This document shows, one piece after another, positions 11,110 through 23,829 of a DNA stretch of 64,000 bases. The translations under genes were made by a program, and so were the position numbers. The stretch is from Paratinospora sagittata (taxonomy: Eukaryota > Streptophyta > Magnoliopsida > Ranunculales > Menispermaceae): contig CM069610.1 of NCBI GenBank assembly GCA_035771175.1, forward strand, positions 22,410,501 to 22,474,500, in the 5' to 3' direction. The notes below the pieces were generated by a model, which searched no databases, was not told where the DNA came from, and worked only from the letters and a program-made list of their open reading frames with translations. Each line of letters starts with the position of its first letter. The stretch's first letter is position 1.

Positions 11110-12760
11110 TCATAGGTCAGATTCAGAGAACATTCCAAGCTTTCTTCTAATGTGAACAAACTGGTCCTTAGGTAAGACATTAGTGAAAATATCAGCCAGT
11201 AGTTCTTTTGTGCCTATGTGAGACAATGTAACTTCTCCATTTTGCACATGATCCATAAAAAGTGATGTCTGATTTGAATATGCTTAGTTCGGGAGTACAA
11301 TACATGATTATTTGATATATTAATAACACTAGTATTGTCACACAAGATTTCAGCACATTTTACAAACACTTGATAGTCGTAAAGTTGTTGTTTCATGTAC
11401 AAGACTTGAGAACACCAACTTCCAGCTGCAACATATTCTGCTTTAGCTGTGGATAGTGTCACTGAGTGTTGCTTCTTGCAAAACCAGCAAATTAAAGAAT
11501 TTTCAAGAAAGTGACAAAATCTTGAGGTACTTTTTTGATCAGTTAGACTTCCAGCATAATCAGAATCTACATAACTTTTCGATTCAAATAAAGTACCTTT
11601 GGAATACCAAATTTCTAAGTTGGTTGTGCCATTTATGTATCTGAATATTCGTTTGACGCATTTTAAGTGAGACTCTTTAGGTTCTGATTGAAATATTCCA
11701 CAAAGACAGACACTGAACATAATGTCATGTCTACTTGCTGTGAGGTAAAAAAAGACTTCCAATCATCTTCTATAAAGTTTAGGATCAATTGGTTTTCCTT
11801 TTTCATCTTTATCTAGTTTGATTGCTGAGTTACAAGAAGTATCAATTGATTTCAAATTGTTTATTTGAAACTTTTTAACCATTTCCTTAGCATACTTTGA
11901 TTGACTTATAAATGCGCCATTTGGCAATAGCTTAATCTGCAAGCCGAGAAAGTATGTAAGTTTTCCTATCATACTCATTTCAAATTCTTTTTGCATTAGT
12001 TGTGAAAACTCATTACACAACACTTTGTTTGATGCTCCAAAAAATTATATCTTCCACATATATTTGAACAATAAGCATATTATCATTATGGTATTTGATA
12101 AACAAGGTTGGGTCAAGTTTTCCCTTTTAAAATTTATGATCTAAAAGAAATGAACTTAGCTTATCATATCAAGCTTTTGGAGCATGTCTTAATCCATATA
12201 AGGCTTTGTGGAGTCTGAACACATATTCTGGGTCTTGAGCATCCTCAAACCCTGGAGGTTGTTCTACATATACCTCTTCATTGATGTAACCATTTAAAAA
12301 TGCACTATTGACGTCCATTTGGTACAAGGGAAAATCTTTGTAACAAGCACAGGCAAGTAACATCTTTATTGCCTCTAATCTTGCTACTGAGGAAATGGCT
12401 TCTTCGAAGTTTATGCTTCTTCTTGGTTGTACCCTTGTGTAACCAATCTAGCCTTATTTCGGGCTATGATTTCTTGTTCATTCTTTTTGTTCCTAAAGAT
12501 TCATTTGGTTCCTATGACTAATTGATGAAAAGGTCTAGGAACTAATTTCCATACTTTGTTTCTCACAAAGTGTCCTAGCTCTTCTTGTATAACAAGAATC
12601 CAGTTTTCATCTTTCAGTGCATCTTCCACTTTGATTGGTTCAAACTGAGATACGAAAGCAACAAGTTCTAGATCTCGTTGAATTGAAGCTCTAGTGAACA
12701 CACCATTTTGTGGATCTCCTAATATTTGATCCTTGGAGAGACCTTGAAGCAATTTAGAGT
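11110..12760 (-). pseudogene. Copia reverse transcriptase and RNase H
   Basis: Read from 12760 down, the order is the integrase-RT hinge (LSKDQILGDPQNGV), the RT start (MDVNSAFLNGYINEEVYV, PPGF, ALYGLRHAPKA), the catalytic box near 12050 read as YVEDII, then the RT thumb (TYFLGLQI, SKYAKEM) and RNase H (VDSDYAGSLTDQKS, LSTAKAEYVAAGSWCSQ, SRTKHIQIRHHF), with a TGA at 11110-11112. The active-site motif should be YVDD; here the first Asp codon is GAA (Glu). Stops or shifts are present near 12170, 12120, 12025, 11762 and 11213. The frame order fits one continuous old pol gene. Confidence 0.85.
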
Positions 12761-13405
12761 TTTTAGATGTTTCTAAAAACCTTTCAATCTCAGGTTCTAT
12801 GTCATGAGCTATTTCGGGATCATCATCATAAGTTTAATTGCCTAATCTCTTCCTCAAGACATTTCTTATTTTCACTTTCATCAAAGTTTACATGAATTGA
12901 TTCTTCTACAGTTTTAGTATATTGGTTGTAAACGTTATAGGCTCTACTATGAAAAGAATATCCTAAGAATATTTCAGTATCTAATTTGAATTCAAACTTG
13001 TCTAAATTATTTTTATCATTTAAGATAAAACACTTACATCAAAATACTCGAAAGTAATTGATGTTGGGTGCTCTACCTTTCCATAGTTCATACAGAGTTT
13101 TGTTCAAGTTTTTCCTAATCAATATTCTATTCATTACATAACAAGTTTTGTTTATAGCTTCTTCCCAGAAACAGTTTGAAATGTTTTATTCATTAAGCAT
13201 TGTTCTACACATTTCTTGCAAAGTTCTATTTTTCCTCTCTACCACATCATTTTGTTGTGGTGTTCTAGGGAACCTTGATTATTACAAAATTCTTCCAGAT
13301 TTTTAGTAACAAATTCACCTTCTCTATCACTCCTCATTCTGTTAATTTTGTGACTCTTTTCATTTTCATCTCTTTTACATAATTTTATGAACAATTCACA
13401 TGTGG
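12761..13405 (-). pseudogene. Copia integrase C-terminal remnant
   Basis: The minus strand reads fragments of the copia integrase core and tail: MRSDREGEF with the second catalytic Asp at about 13335, ERKNRTLQEMCRTMLNE with the catalytic Glu at about 13220, then the conserved NKTLYELWKGRAPN region and the linker before RT. Several stops and a deletion just before the Glu motif (about 13262) break the frame. The sequence stops at about 13405 where an Athila/Tat-type fragment begins, so the N-terminal integrase, protease, gag and 5' LTR are missing. Confidence 0.7.
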
Positions 13406-13523
13406 CGAATCCCAACAAATCATGATTCTACAAAATTAACCACACTAGACAAGTAGAGAATTTCAAACATAGCTAAGTTCAAAGTTGAATCAAGCACACA
13501 GACTAAGTAATTTACTCTCGACA
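13406..13523 (-). mobile_element. Short Athila/Tat-type noncoding fragment
   Basis: The 118 bases match 23278-23395 and 26875-26993 almost word for word, including the CAAATCATGATTCTAC start. They are bounded by the truncated copia pol on the left and by a chromovirus LTR on the right. Confidence 0.7.
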
Positions 13524-16379
13524 TGTCACGACCCACTCTACGTGACGTCATGACCGGCACAGGAACCTTGGATTATACCCTCCGTCGGTACACCCGACGT
13601 CCCGTCAGCTCTCGAATACATATACGAATCCCCAAAAAGAAATAAAAGTACATCCTTAACAACCAACTAACATGATAATAATGCAATAAAATATTACTTC
13701 TCCAAATTTTTACAAATATAAAATTCCAGAGTCTTCAAAATGATACAAAACCCAACACATCCCAACTATGTGTTAAATATACAAGTACTAGGTGTTATCA
13801 TGTACATAATTACCAAAATACAAAACTAAATGTATAACACCTACATGAAACAAAAACAAGGGACACTCCGCAGTCAAGCCTTCCCTTTTCCTTTTCTATC
13901 AGATCCTGAAAGAAGATGGTGAGGTGGGAGCTATACAACCAGCTCAGTGAATGTTATTTACAAGTAGCATATACGTGCATTTATAAAACATGGTAAGCTC
14001 ATAAAACAGTTGAAATATCATGATGGTGAAATATATTACATACATGCTAACATAATGGATCAAGTCATGCATAAGACGATGCATAACATTTGTAGTCATG
14101 CTCATGCAATCCTAACACCTCCTGAGTACAGGGGTTCAAGGCTGGTGCTCTACACACAGTACCTGAACACACACTCAATACTCGTATCCTAATAGGATTT
14201 ATGGGGTTGTGCAACACGTAAGATTAGCCTAAACTAACCTACCCATACACAAGCCATAAAACCCTCTGCCAGGTACACAACTGGGATCGCCGCTAGACTT
14301 ACGAGAATTCCCAAAAAGAGAAAATTCTAACTAGGAGACTCAACCCAAATTGTCATCCCAATGATTTATGCTCAAATGTATTTCATGGAATATTAAAACA
14401 TGCATACCATTATACATAAGCATTCAAAACATTTCTATACTACAATGCCACATATAAATAATTCAAAAGTAAAAGAACACTTACTCTTAATTGGCTAAGT
14501 CTAGCCAATCCAATCGCCAAAACTCTCCAAATGACTAAACGGGTTCAAGATCAATCACAAGACCTGGAAATAACATGGTTCACACAATTGAAAATCAGTC
14601 ATAGAGTGTGTCAAAACCCCATGTTCAAACCCAATCTTAAGTCAATTAGATTCTAAATTGATTACCCCCTTGAGCCAATTTCCATATTGCCCAACTTGAT
14701 CATTTAGACTCAATTAAACTAAGATTGACCTAAATTGAATGTAATAGGGTGATCCCATGGTCCAACCACTAATATACATGAAATTAAATTATAATTAGGG
14801 TCAATTAGACTATACATCAAGTCAATTTCATCAATTGACTAAGTGTTGGTCAAAAGCCCCAATTAAGCCAATATAAAACATAAGGTCAAAATGAACTAAG
14901 TCATATCAATTTAACATAGGTTCTAACATTTTAAACCCATGATTCTACTCAATTTGGGTCCAATTAAACAATCCCCAAGTCAATTTCATAATTTGACTTG
15001 CTTTGGGTGAAAAGTCCCAATTTGGGCAAAATCCCCAAATTACATGCAAAATTGCCAAAGTACATGAAAAATGTCAAATACTTAACCTAGATCAAAATTA
15101 GTCAACCTTAGGGTGTCCATTATGAGAACCCACTGAATTCAATCATCAAACAACCCTAATCATGTCCAATTAGACTTACATTGCATAATTTTCCAGATTT
15201 TATATCAAGAGCATCAAAAGCCCCAAATCTGAAAATTTTCATACATAGGCCATATTGCAAATTTTACACTAGGCCACCATGTTCAGCCATGAATTTTACT
15301 GATCTTGCAACATGGAATCATCCACAATGGTCACTAGGTCAACATAACTGACATGCAAAGATTTTGAAAAAGTCTAAGATTATAAACTAAGTATACGTCA
15401 TTTGAACTAACCCTTCCAATTTCTTGCTAGAAATTGGGGGTTTCACCATTAGTGTACTCCTAACACTCTCTAATCACACATATGTGACATGCAAGACTCA
15501 ACTCCTACTTTGGTCTTCCACCCATCTAAGGTTCATCTCAATGCATGCATCAAAATGAAACCCTCATGCTCAAAATAAAGCTATCATGCAACTAATAGAG
15601 AGATTCAAGGAAGAAATGGAGGAAAAATGCAAACCTTAGGTGTTCTTGAGCAAGAAACCACCAAACCCTAATTTTCCTCTCCTTTTCTCCTCTTCGGCTC
15701 TTTTCTCTCTTTTCTGGCTGAGAAATGAGCAAATGAGCCTAAAAGTACGTTTCAGTTGCTTAAATAGACAAGCTTGGGCCCACAACTAAAAGTTGCCACA
15801 AACTATCAAAAAATCAGTTTTCCTGTTACAATACTTGCACTTAGATAGTCAATTTCTTGCAAAATACTCACCAATTTAACATCTTAACCATTAAAAGTTT
15901 CATGAGTCAGTTACCAACATTCTGGTAAACTTTCAACTCAATCCAACGGTGGGATTACAAGATCTAACTGTTTGATCAAAACTGCGTAAGAAAATCTGAA
16001 AATTCGTGAAACAGTGTTTGGAGTCTTATAACTCATAGTAGGTAACTCCGATCAAGATCTTCACCGTTCACACTGAGGATCTATCTCAATCGGACCACGG
16101 ATCTAGGAGATCAAACCATTTATGTAATTTGTGACAGAAATCTCTTCCTCAATAGAGAGAGCTCCATTGGATCCAAAACACTGTTCTCGACATGTTTTGA
16201 CGTCGAACGGGTCTCCGATGGTTCCGAAGCTTCATGCGCACTCTTTATGACCTAAAATCATGCAAAGACACTCGAACTTATGTGCTTCGAGCATCAAAAT
16301 ACATATACACATACGTATACGGGTGCTCTGCTGGTACACTATGGGTCAAAATGACTCACCTAAAGGCACGGGTGCTACA
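13524..16379 (-). mobile_element. 3' LTR of a Tekay-type chromovirus
   Basis: The plus strand runs from TGTCACGACCCAC at 13524 to GGGTGCTACA at 16379; on the minus strand the LTR starts TGTAGCACCCGTG directly after a purine tract TTGGGGAGAG. The first 1.1 kb repeats at 21221-22342 with only scattered differences, so the two are the element's LTR pair. Length is 2856 bp, in the range known for Tekay/Del elements. The long noncoding body (14500-15660) has repeated GGTCAA and CCCAAATTG phrases typical of such LTRs. No real gene lies inside. Confidence 0.9.
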
Positions 16380-16397
16380 ACTCTCCCCAACTTAGGA
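16380..16397 (-). mobile_element. Polypurine tract of the chromovirus
   Basis: On the minus strand CCTAAGTTGGGGAGAGT immediately precedes the LTR start. It would prime plus-strand DNA synthesis. Confidence 0.75.
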
Positions 16398-16437
16398 TTA
16401 TTTTTGTCCTCAAAAAATAAAAGCAAGAGAACTAACC

Positions 16438-17960
16438 TCAATCGCTAAAGAGGTCGAGGAACTGCTCCCTTATCTGGTCCTCGCGCTCCCAGGTTTGCTC
16501 TTCGTTATCGTGGAATTGCCATCTAACTCGCACAAGCGGGATTTCCTTATTTCTCAATTTCTGAACCCTACGAGCCAGAATCTGAATAGGCAATTCCTCA
16601 TAAGTCGTATCCTCCCCAACTTGCAGATGACTCACATCAAGCGCATGAGTTGGATCGGGATAAGACTCCTTCAATGGATCCTCATTAAACTTCCTCAGCA
16701 TCGATACGTGGAATACATCATGAACACCCTCGAGCTGAGAAGGTAGAGCCAACCTGTACGCTATTGGTCCAATCCTCTCAACAATCCGAAATTGCCCAAT
16801 AAACTAGGGGCAAGTTTCCCACTGACACCGAACCTTATCTGACCTTTGAGTGGCGAGACCTTAAGCAAAACTAGATCTCCCACTACAAACTCTAAAGGTC
16901 GATGCCGGTTATCATAATAACTTTTTTGCCTGTCCTGAACTGACATCAGCCTCTGCCGAATCAGCTTGACTTTCTCAGTCTGCTCATTAACTGCATCAGG
17001 GCCCCATAACTGCGTATCACCCACCTCGTACCAACAAGCTTGAGATCTATAGGGTCTTCCATACAAAGCCTCATATGGTGCCATACCGATGCTAGCCTGA
17101 TAACTGTTGTTGTAAGCAAATTCACACAAGGGCAAATGCTCACCCCAACCACCACCGAATTCTAAAATGCAAGATCTGAGCATATCCTTCAGCATCTGAA
17201 TCACTCTCTCGGACTGACCGTCCGTCTGAGGATGAAATGTTGTACTGAGTCAGAGGCGGGTCCCAAATCGAGTCTGCAAGGCCTGCCAAAACCTCGATGT
17301 AAATCGTGGATCTCGATCCGACACGATAGACAAGGGAACTCCATGCAATCTCACCATCTCTCTCACATATAATCTGCTTAGTCTATCCACAGAGTCCCTG
17401 GCGCTCATAGGAAGGAAGTGCGCACTCTTGGTCAATCTATCGACCATAACCCAAATGGCATCAAATCTGCCCTGAGACCTCGAAAATCCCATGACGAAAT
17501 CCATCGTGATGTGTTCCCATTTCCACTTGGGTGTGGGAAATGGTTGCATTTGACCTCCAAGCTTCTGGTGTTCAGCCTTAACCTGCTGGCACACCTCACT
17601 TCTTTGCACATACTCAGCAATACTCTTCTTCATCCCGTGCCACCATACAAATCTCTTCATATCATGGTACATCTTGGTAACCCCTGGATTAACAGTATAC
17701 GGAGACCTGTGAGCCTCTCGAAGTATCTCAGCACGCAACTCAGCATCATATGGGATCCATAGTCTCCCTCTATACCACAAGACATCATCTGGACCAATCT
17801 GCCAATCGGCCTGGTCAACACTGTCTGCGTATTCACGGTACATGTCATAATCTTGACAATGTTCCTGTAAATATCTAACCCGCGGAATATGGGCATCCGC
17901 AAGCTGCACGTGCATCTAAGCACATATCTCAGTAAGTGGTGCGTTCGAGAGTATACTCAT
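16438..17960 (-). pseudogene. Chromovirus integrase with C-terminal chromodomain
   Basis: Read downward from about 17960: a damaged HHCC finger (second His reads Asn in TVNPG, and the first Cys reads Ser in RSEVC), the core with Asp in ITMDFVMGF and Asp in [10 protein letters not shown], the Glu after DGQSE, then LAEFAYNNSYQ-like and HDVFHVSMLRK segments, and a chromodomain tail (VRVRWQFHDNEEQTWERE). A TGA interrupts the core at about 17247-17249. A frame change near 16805 together with a TAG separates core and chromodomain. The chromodomain tail and the LRNKEIPLVRV motif put it in the Tekay/Del group. In intact relatives the tail targets integration to heterochromatin. Confidence 0.9.
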
Positions 17961-19393
17961 CATAGTCACTCTATGAAGTAAATGCCACCTTTGGGCCATC
18001 TGAAAAGCAACCACCTGAGTCCCTGCTCGCCTACGGCTCAAAGCATCAACCACAACATTGGCTTTGCCAGGATGATATTCCAAAGAGAAATCGTAATCCT
18101 TTAGTCACTCGAGCCATCTCCTCTGCCGCATATTCAGCTCCTTCTGATCAAAGAGGTACTTCAAACTCTTGTGATAAAAAAACAAAGTAGTGCCTCCATA
18201 GCTTCAGTGCAAATACAATAGCGGTCAGCTCCAAATCATGCACAGGGTAGTTTTGCTCATGCACCTTAAGCTGTCTAGATGCATATGCAACCACTTGACC
18301 TTCCTGCATCAGTACACATCCTAGACCTAAAAGTGATGCATCAGTATAAATCACCAACTTTTTCCTGGGCTCTGGAAGAATCAACACTGGAGCTGTAGTC
18401 AACCTCTTTTTCAACTCTTTGAAAGCTCTCTCATAGGCATTCGACCACGTGAAGGCCACGTTCTTCTGAGTCAGCTTAGTCATTGGCGCGGATATAGTGG
18501 AAAAGTCCTTCACGAACTTCCTGTAATAGCCAGCCAAACACAGAAAGGTACAAATCTCGGTCACCGTGGTAGGTCTTGGCCAATCAATGATTACCTCAAC
18601 CTTAGCAGAATCAACAGAAATACCCTCTGCACTAAACACATGACCCAAGAATTTCACCTCAGTCATCCATAAATCACAATTGCTCAGCTTGGCATACAAC
18701 CTATGCTCCAATAATGTTTGCAAGGTAACTCTAAGATGATGCTCATGATCCTCTCTTGTCTTAGAATAGACTAGGATATCATCGATGAAGACTATAATGA
18801 ATTGGTCAAAGTATGGCCCGAACACTCTCTGCATCAGATCCATGAACATAGCTGATGCATTAGTCAACCCGGAGGGCATCACCACAAAATCGTAATGTCC
18901 ATACCTCGTCCAAAAAGCAGTCTTCGGCATATCCTCATCTCTCATCCTCAACTGAAGGTACCCAGACCTCAAGTCAATCTTCGAAAAGATATTGGCCCCA
19001 ATCAGTTGGTCAAACAAGTCATCAATACGAGGAAGTGGATACAGTCACCTTATTCAGTTGACGGTAGTCTATACAGTAACAAAGACTCCCATCTTTCTTC
19101 TTGATGAACAACACGTGTGCTCCCCAAGGTGACATGCTAGGGGAAATGAATCCCTTGTCCATCAGCTCATCAAGTTGGGCTCTGAGTTCATTCAGCTCTT
19201 TCGGTGCCATACGATTCGGTGGAATGGAAATGGGTTTAGTGTCGGGCATCAGCTCAATGATAAAGTCTACCTCTCGCCTAGGCGGGAAGCCAGTTAACTC
19301 ATTAGGAAAAACCTCTGGGTACTCGCAGACTACAGGAATGTCTGCTAGCTGAATACTCTGACCCACATCATCCACTGGCGTCAAACTCACCAT
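17961..19393 (-). pseudogene. Chromovirus reverse transcriptase and RNase H
   Basis: From 19393 down: the RT start ([41 protein letters not shown]), then a small deletion with frameshift near 19047 that removes the segment before [22 protein letters not shown], the catalytic [11 protein letters not shown], and RNase H ([43 protein letters not shown]). At about 18176 a second deletion removes the segment holding the last RNase H Asp, just before HKSLKY. The catalytic FIDD box of RT is intact; the enzyme as a whole is not. Confidence 0.9.
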
Positions 19394-19426
19394 CGTAGCA
19401 ACCTCATCATTAGTGGCTAATCTACC

Positions 19427-19879
19427 CTAGGTAGGTGGTCTCGATGCAGTCCTGCCTAGAAAAGCGAAGACTGGCTCTCCGGGTATCTGAAAGATAACCC
19501 TCTTGCCGAAGCAATCCATACCCAAAATGGCATCAAACTCTAGGAACTCTAAGACTCTAAGGTCAATAGACATCTCATGGTCCTCAAATCTCACAATGCA
19601 TCCCACACATACCATATTAGGGTAAATTCTCTCACCGGCCGCCGTACTCAAAATCAACGGCGTACTAGTCCTAACAGTAGACAATCTCAATTTATCTACT
19701 ACACCACCAGAAATAAATGATAGAGTAGAACAAGCATCAATCAAGACATACATCAAAGAATTGCAAATGCTGATTGTACCTTCTATTAGTTGCTTACTAG
19801 CCTCAGGATCTGCCTGCTTAACAGGTCTGGCCTGCTCTCTGGTAGGTGCAGCTGTAGGTCTAAACTGACCAAAAGGCAT
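19427..19879 (-). pseudogene. Chromovirus aspartic protease region
   Basis: This is the pepsin-like retroviral protease between gag and RT. The flap side reads FDAILGMDC, as in relatives. The active site should read D-S/T-G-A; here it reads LIDACSTLSFIS, so the essential Gly is lost. The frame ends at a TAG next to 19427, before RT. Confidence 0.8.
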
Positions 19880-21020
19880 CCTCTGTGGATTCTATTTCCT
19901 CTTATGCCCTTGAGTCCCACAACCATAACACACAATCGACCTCGGTACTCTAGGTGTAGAAGATACAACCTGTGACTCGGCCCCGGTTGTCTGCTGTCCA
20001 CTAGATTTGACAAAACTCTGCTGCTGCTGCTGGGATCGATTAGAAATCTGAACACTCTGGCCCGCAGCTGGTGGTTCCACTGATACTGAAGTGGAGGCTA
20101 TAGATGCCTCATATCTACTGCCGCTGAATCTCGGCCTCTTATTACGTCGGCGTCTCCTGTCACTGAAATACTGTGCATCTGACCCTGCTTGCTGAGTCCG
20201 AACTGTACGAGCTGCGGGTGCTTGGATTGCTGCAGTAATCTCATCCGAGAATTGGCCTCTGCCGCGTCAAAATCTGTAGCCTACCCCATAGCCTGTGCAT
20301 AGGTCTGCACGCCAGTTAGTGCCAAACCCTAAAGGATACGGTCTCGAAAACCATCCCGTATCCTTTGCATCATCAGCTCATCGGTAGAAACCATCTCTAG
20401 AGCGAAGAGTGCCAACCTGTTGAACTCTTGCTCGTATTCTCTCACGGACATGTTACCCTGGGTCAGATGTAGAAACTGGATCCGACGTTGATCCCTCTCG
20501 GCCTGTGGATAGAACTCTACAAAGAATAACTCCTTGAATCTAGTCCAAGTCCGGACCTCGCCCTCGAGACACTCCAACCATTCCCACCATTTGTTAGCCT
20601 TACCAATCAGCTTAAACCTGGCAAGCTTGACCTTATCATGCCCAAGCGCCCTCATATCACTAAAAATGGTCTCCATCCGAGTCAACCATCCCTCAGCAAG
20701 CTCTAAATCAAGACCTCCCGAAAACTCAGCAGGATTCTGATTCTTGAAGGCTTTCATAACCCTCTCATAGTGGTCCTTCTCTGCTCGCTCAGCCTCAGTC
20801 TTCCCAACTACAGCATGTTGAACCCAGCTGGTCCTGCCTGATCTACCTGATCCCTTACTACTGCTGCCACACTACTGTGTTCTACAGCCGCTGCTACATC
20901 ACCCAGCGGTGGTGGCCTAACACCCTCCGTACGACCAAACAACTCGAGAATCTAGGCCTGCTGCTGCTGAGTGGCCTCTAACACTGCCTCTATACGCCTA
21001 AGGCGTTCCTCTGGGTCCAT
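19880..21020 (-). pseudogene. Chromovirus gag with damaged zinc knuckle
   Basis: The ATG at 21018-21020 starts a typical Tekay gag (MDPEERLRRIEAVLEATQ). A TAG follows at about 20953. The capsid part is clear at 20329-20757 (WLTRMETIFSDM, NKWWEWLE, REYEQEFNRLALFA). The knuckle near 19930 reads CYGCGTQGHKRK and then stops, so the last Cys is missing. Several frame changes lie around 20190-20330 and 20790. The PBS and 5' LTR follow just upstream. Confidence 0.85.
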
Positions 21021-21204
21021 GGCTGATCCTGCTCTTTCCTCTCTTATAAATATCTGAAATTCACAATAAGGAAAAGCTCAATCAGAATCACAATCCAGGA
21101 AAAAGTTACCCCTAAGATAACTACCTATAATCATACTCATAAAGGCAAGCATAATGTCATATAAGTCATTTATTCTTTTTAAGGATTTTAAACTTAAAAC
21201 ACTC

Positions 21205-21216
21205 GCACTGATACCA
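21205..21216 (-). mobile_element. Primer-binding site, initiator tRNA-Met type
   Basis: On the minus strand TGGTATCAGTGC lies four bases inside the 5' LTR end. The usual plant form is TGGTATCAGAGC, so one base has changed. It primes minus-strand DNA synthesis in intact elements. Confidence 0.85.
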
Positions 21217-21220
21217 TAGT

Positions 21221-22342
21221 TGTCACGACCCACTCTACGTGACGTCATGACCGGCACAGGAACCTTTGAGTATATACCCTCCGTCGGTACACTCGACATC
21301 CCGCCAGCTCTCGAATACATATACGAATCCCCAAAAAGAAATAAAAGTACATCCTTAACAACCAACTAACATGATCATAATGAAATAAAATATTACTTCT
21401 CCAAATTTTTACAAATATAAAATTTCAGAGTCTTCAAAATGATACAAAACCCAACACATCCCAACTATGTGTTAAATATACAAGTACTAGGTGTTATCAT
21501 GTACATAATTATCAAAATACAAAACTAAATGTGCAACACCTACATGAAACAAAAACAAGGGACGCTCCGCAGTCAGGCCTTCCCTTTTCCTTTTCTATTA
21601 GATCCTGAAAGAAGATGGTGAGGTGTGAGCTAGCCAGCTAAGTGAATGTTATTTACAATTGGCATGTACGTGCATTTATAAAACATGGAAAGATCATAAA
21701 ACAGTTGAAATATCATGATGGTGAAATAGATTACATACATGCTAACATAATGGATCAAGTCATACATAAGACGATGCATAACATTTGTAGTCATGCTCAT
21801 GCAATCCTAACACCTCCTGAGTACGGGGGTTCAAGTCTGGTGCGCTACACATAGTACCTGAACACACACTCAATACTCGTATCCTAATGGGATTTATGGG
21901 GTTGTGCAGAACGTAAGATTAGCCTAAACTAACCTACTCATACACAAGCCATAAAACCTTCTGCCAGGTACACAACTGGGATCGCCACTAGAATTACGAG
22001 AATTTCCAAAAAGAGAAAATTCTAACGAGGAGCCTCAACCAAATTGTCATCCCATTGAATTATGCTCAAACGTATTTCATGGAATATTAAAACATGCATA
22101 CCATTATACATAAGCATTCAAAACATTTCTATACTACAATGCCACATATAAATAATCCAAAAGTAAAAGAATACTCGCTCTTGATTGGCTAAGTCTAGCC
22201 AATCCAATCTCCAAAACTCTCCAAATGACTAAACGGGTTCAAGATCAATCACAAGACCTGGAAATAACATGCTTTACACAACTGAAAATCAGTCATAAAG
22301 TGTGTCAAAACCCCATGTTCAAACCCAATCTAAAGTCAATTA
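21221..22342 (-). mobile_element. 5' LTR of the chromovirus, truncated
   Basis: It repeats 13524-14645 closely and stops at 22342, where sequence changes to an Athila/Tat-type noncoding block. About 1.7 kb, including the LTR start and promoter part, is missing. The missing U3 means this copy cannot drive its own transcription. Confidence 0.88.
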
Positions 22343-22514
22343 ATAAATAATAATTCATTGAAAAGTTTCGAAAGTGTTAGAGACGTCTAGATTTTCAATC
22401 CAACTTCTAACCTAACCTCATCTTCCATTCTCAAACACATCATCACATAGTTAATCCCATACAACCATTCATGAAATTTATAGATAAGTGCAAGCAAGCA
22501 TAAAACGTAAGTGA

Positions 22515-22555
<41 letters not shown>

Positions 22556-23829
22556 AAGTGAATCCCATAGGCAAATCTTTCATACCACTTTCTACTAATG
22601 TAAATCACATGCCATTTAGAATCAATAGGTCTTTCCTAGGTTGTAATGCATGGCCAAGGTTCAAAGGTAGGGAAAAATTAGAAATATTTAGGCTCAAAAC
22701 ACCCTAAGCACTTTGATCATTTACAAACATCCACGACATTACATATAGAACCAAAATCTCGATTTCAGCACATATGCCCTTTCTTTAACTGGTCAATCTT
22801 TTTATTCTATTTCCCATTCTTTTGTTTGCTTGTTTTCTTATTTTCAAAAAGAACAACTACACTCCAAAACTGATTTCTTTTCATAATCATGGGCATAGCA
22901 TCCTTTTCTTCTTCTTTTTTCATTTTCTTTTCTTTTCTTTTTTTTCAATAAAATTCATAAGCACACTTCACATTTTTCTCTTCTTTTTCTCCCTTTTCCT
23001 TCACTTTTCTTTTCCATTGTTCTTTCATCCAAATAAGAACACTCCACCAGGATCAAAGTGTACAAGGTACTTAGGTTGAAAAACAGGGAAATTAAACATG
23101 ATATGCTCCAATTTCCTGATGCATACCAAATAAAAGGATATTCAGCTCAAAATGGGAACTACGAATATAATAAAAAGTAAGGTAGGCTACTTGGCTCAAA
23201 CTTATTCAAACATGGCCTAAATCATTTTCCTCATAGCATGCTCTCTAGGATTTTGCGTCATGTGATAATCGAATCCAAACAAATCATGATTCTACTAAAT
23301 TAACTACACTAGACAGGTAGAGAATTTCAAACATAGCTAAGTTCAAAGTTGAATCAAGCACATAGACTGAGTAATTTACTCTCTACATTCTCCTAGAGTC
23401 ATGTTCATGTACATGTTCACTTATCATTGGCCATTCAGAAAATAAAATAAAAATTAACATCAAATCAGAATTTGTAAAATCATAGGACATCCTAAACAAT
23501 TATTTACCAGGACAAATACAAAAAATCAAAATTCTCCCCCCAAACTTAAAACAAGCGTTGTCCTCATTGCTTCGGAAGAAATACATAAATAGAGAATGGA
23601 TGGAAATAAAATAAGATAAGGGTAAGAAACCCCCTATAACTCAAAAGGGTCGAAGTTGCATCAACTCTTCATCATTTCCATGTAGCTCGCATGAGAACCC
23701 CAAACTTGATCTAGAACCTGCGAATGAGATAACAAAAGACAACTCATTGGTAAAGGAAGATACTAAAGAAATAAATAAACAAAATAACTGAATAAAATAA
23801 AATAAAATAAATTAAAAAACATAAAAGTA
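22343..23829 (-). mobile_element. Athila/Tat-type 3' noncoding interior, copy
   Basis: This is noncoding DNA repeated at 25816-27003, 38238-39300 and 39598-41050. Landmarks are an AT microsatellite (22519-22551), a pyrimidine-rich block (22800-23010, plus strand), and a purine tract AAGTTTGGGGGG on the minus strand at 23537-23550 preceded by GAGGACAACGC, which follows the pol stop. Short frames in the pyrimidine block are compositional noise. The left edge abuts the truncated chromovirus LTR. Confidence 0.7.
22519..22551. repeat. AT dinucleotide microsatellite
   Basis: About sixteen AT units. A shorter tract is at the same place in the related copies (26160-26184, 39874-39890). Confidence 0.9.

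Noticed and set aside
13406..22342. Reading the 118-bp Athila/Tat-type piece and the block at 22343 as the two flanks of one chromovirus insertion site.
   Set aside because: The left flank corresponds to position about 23395 of the right block, so the flanks are not contiguous in the unbroken copies. The truncated 5' LTR also prevents a target-duplication test.
22800..23080. Phe/Ser-rich open frames on the plus strand, repeated at 26275-26672 and 38310-38716.
   Set aside because: They arise from a pyrimidine-rich noncoding block. Frames differ between copies and have no domain.
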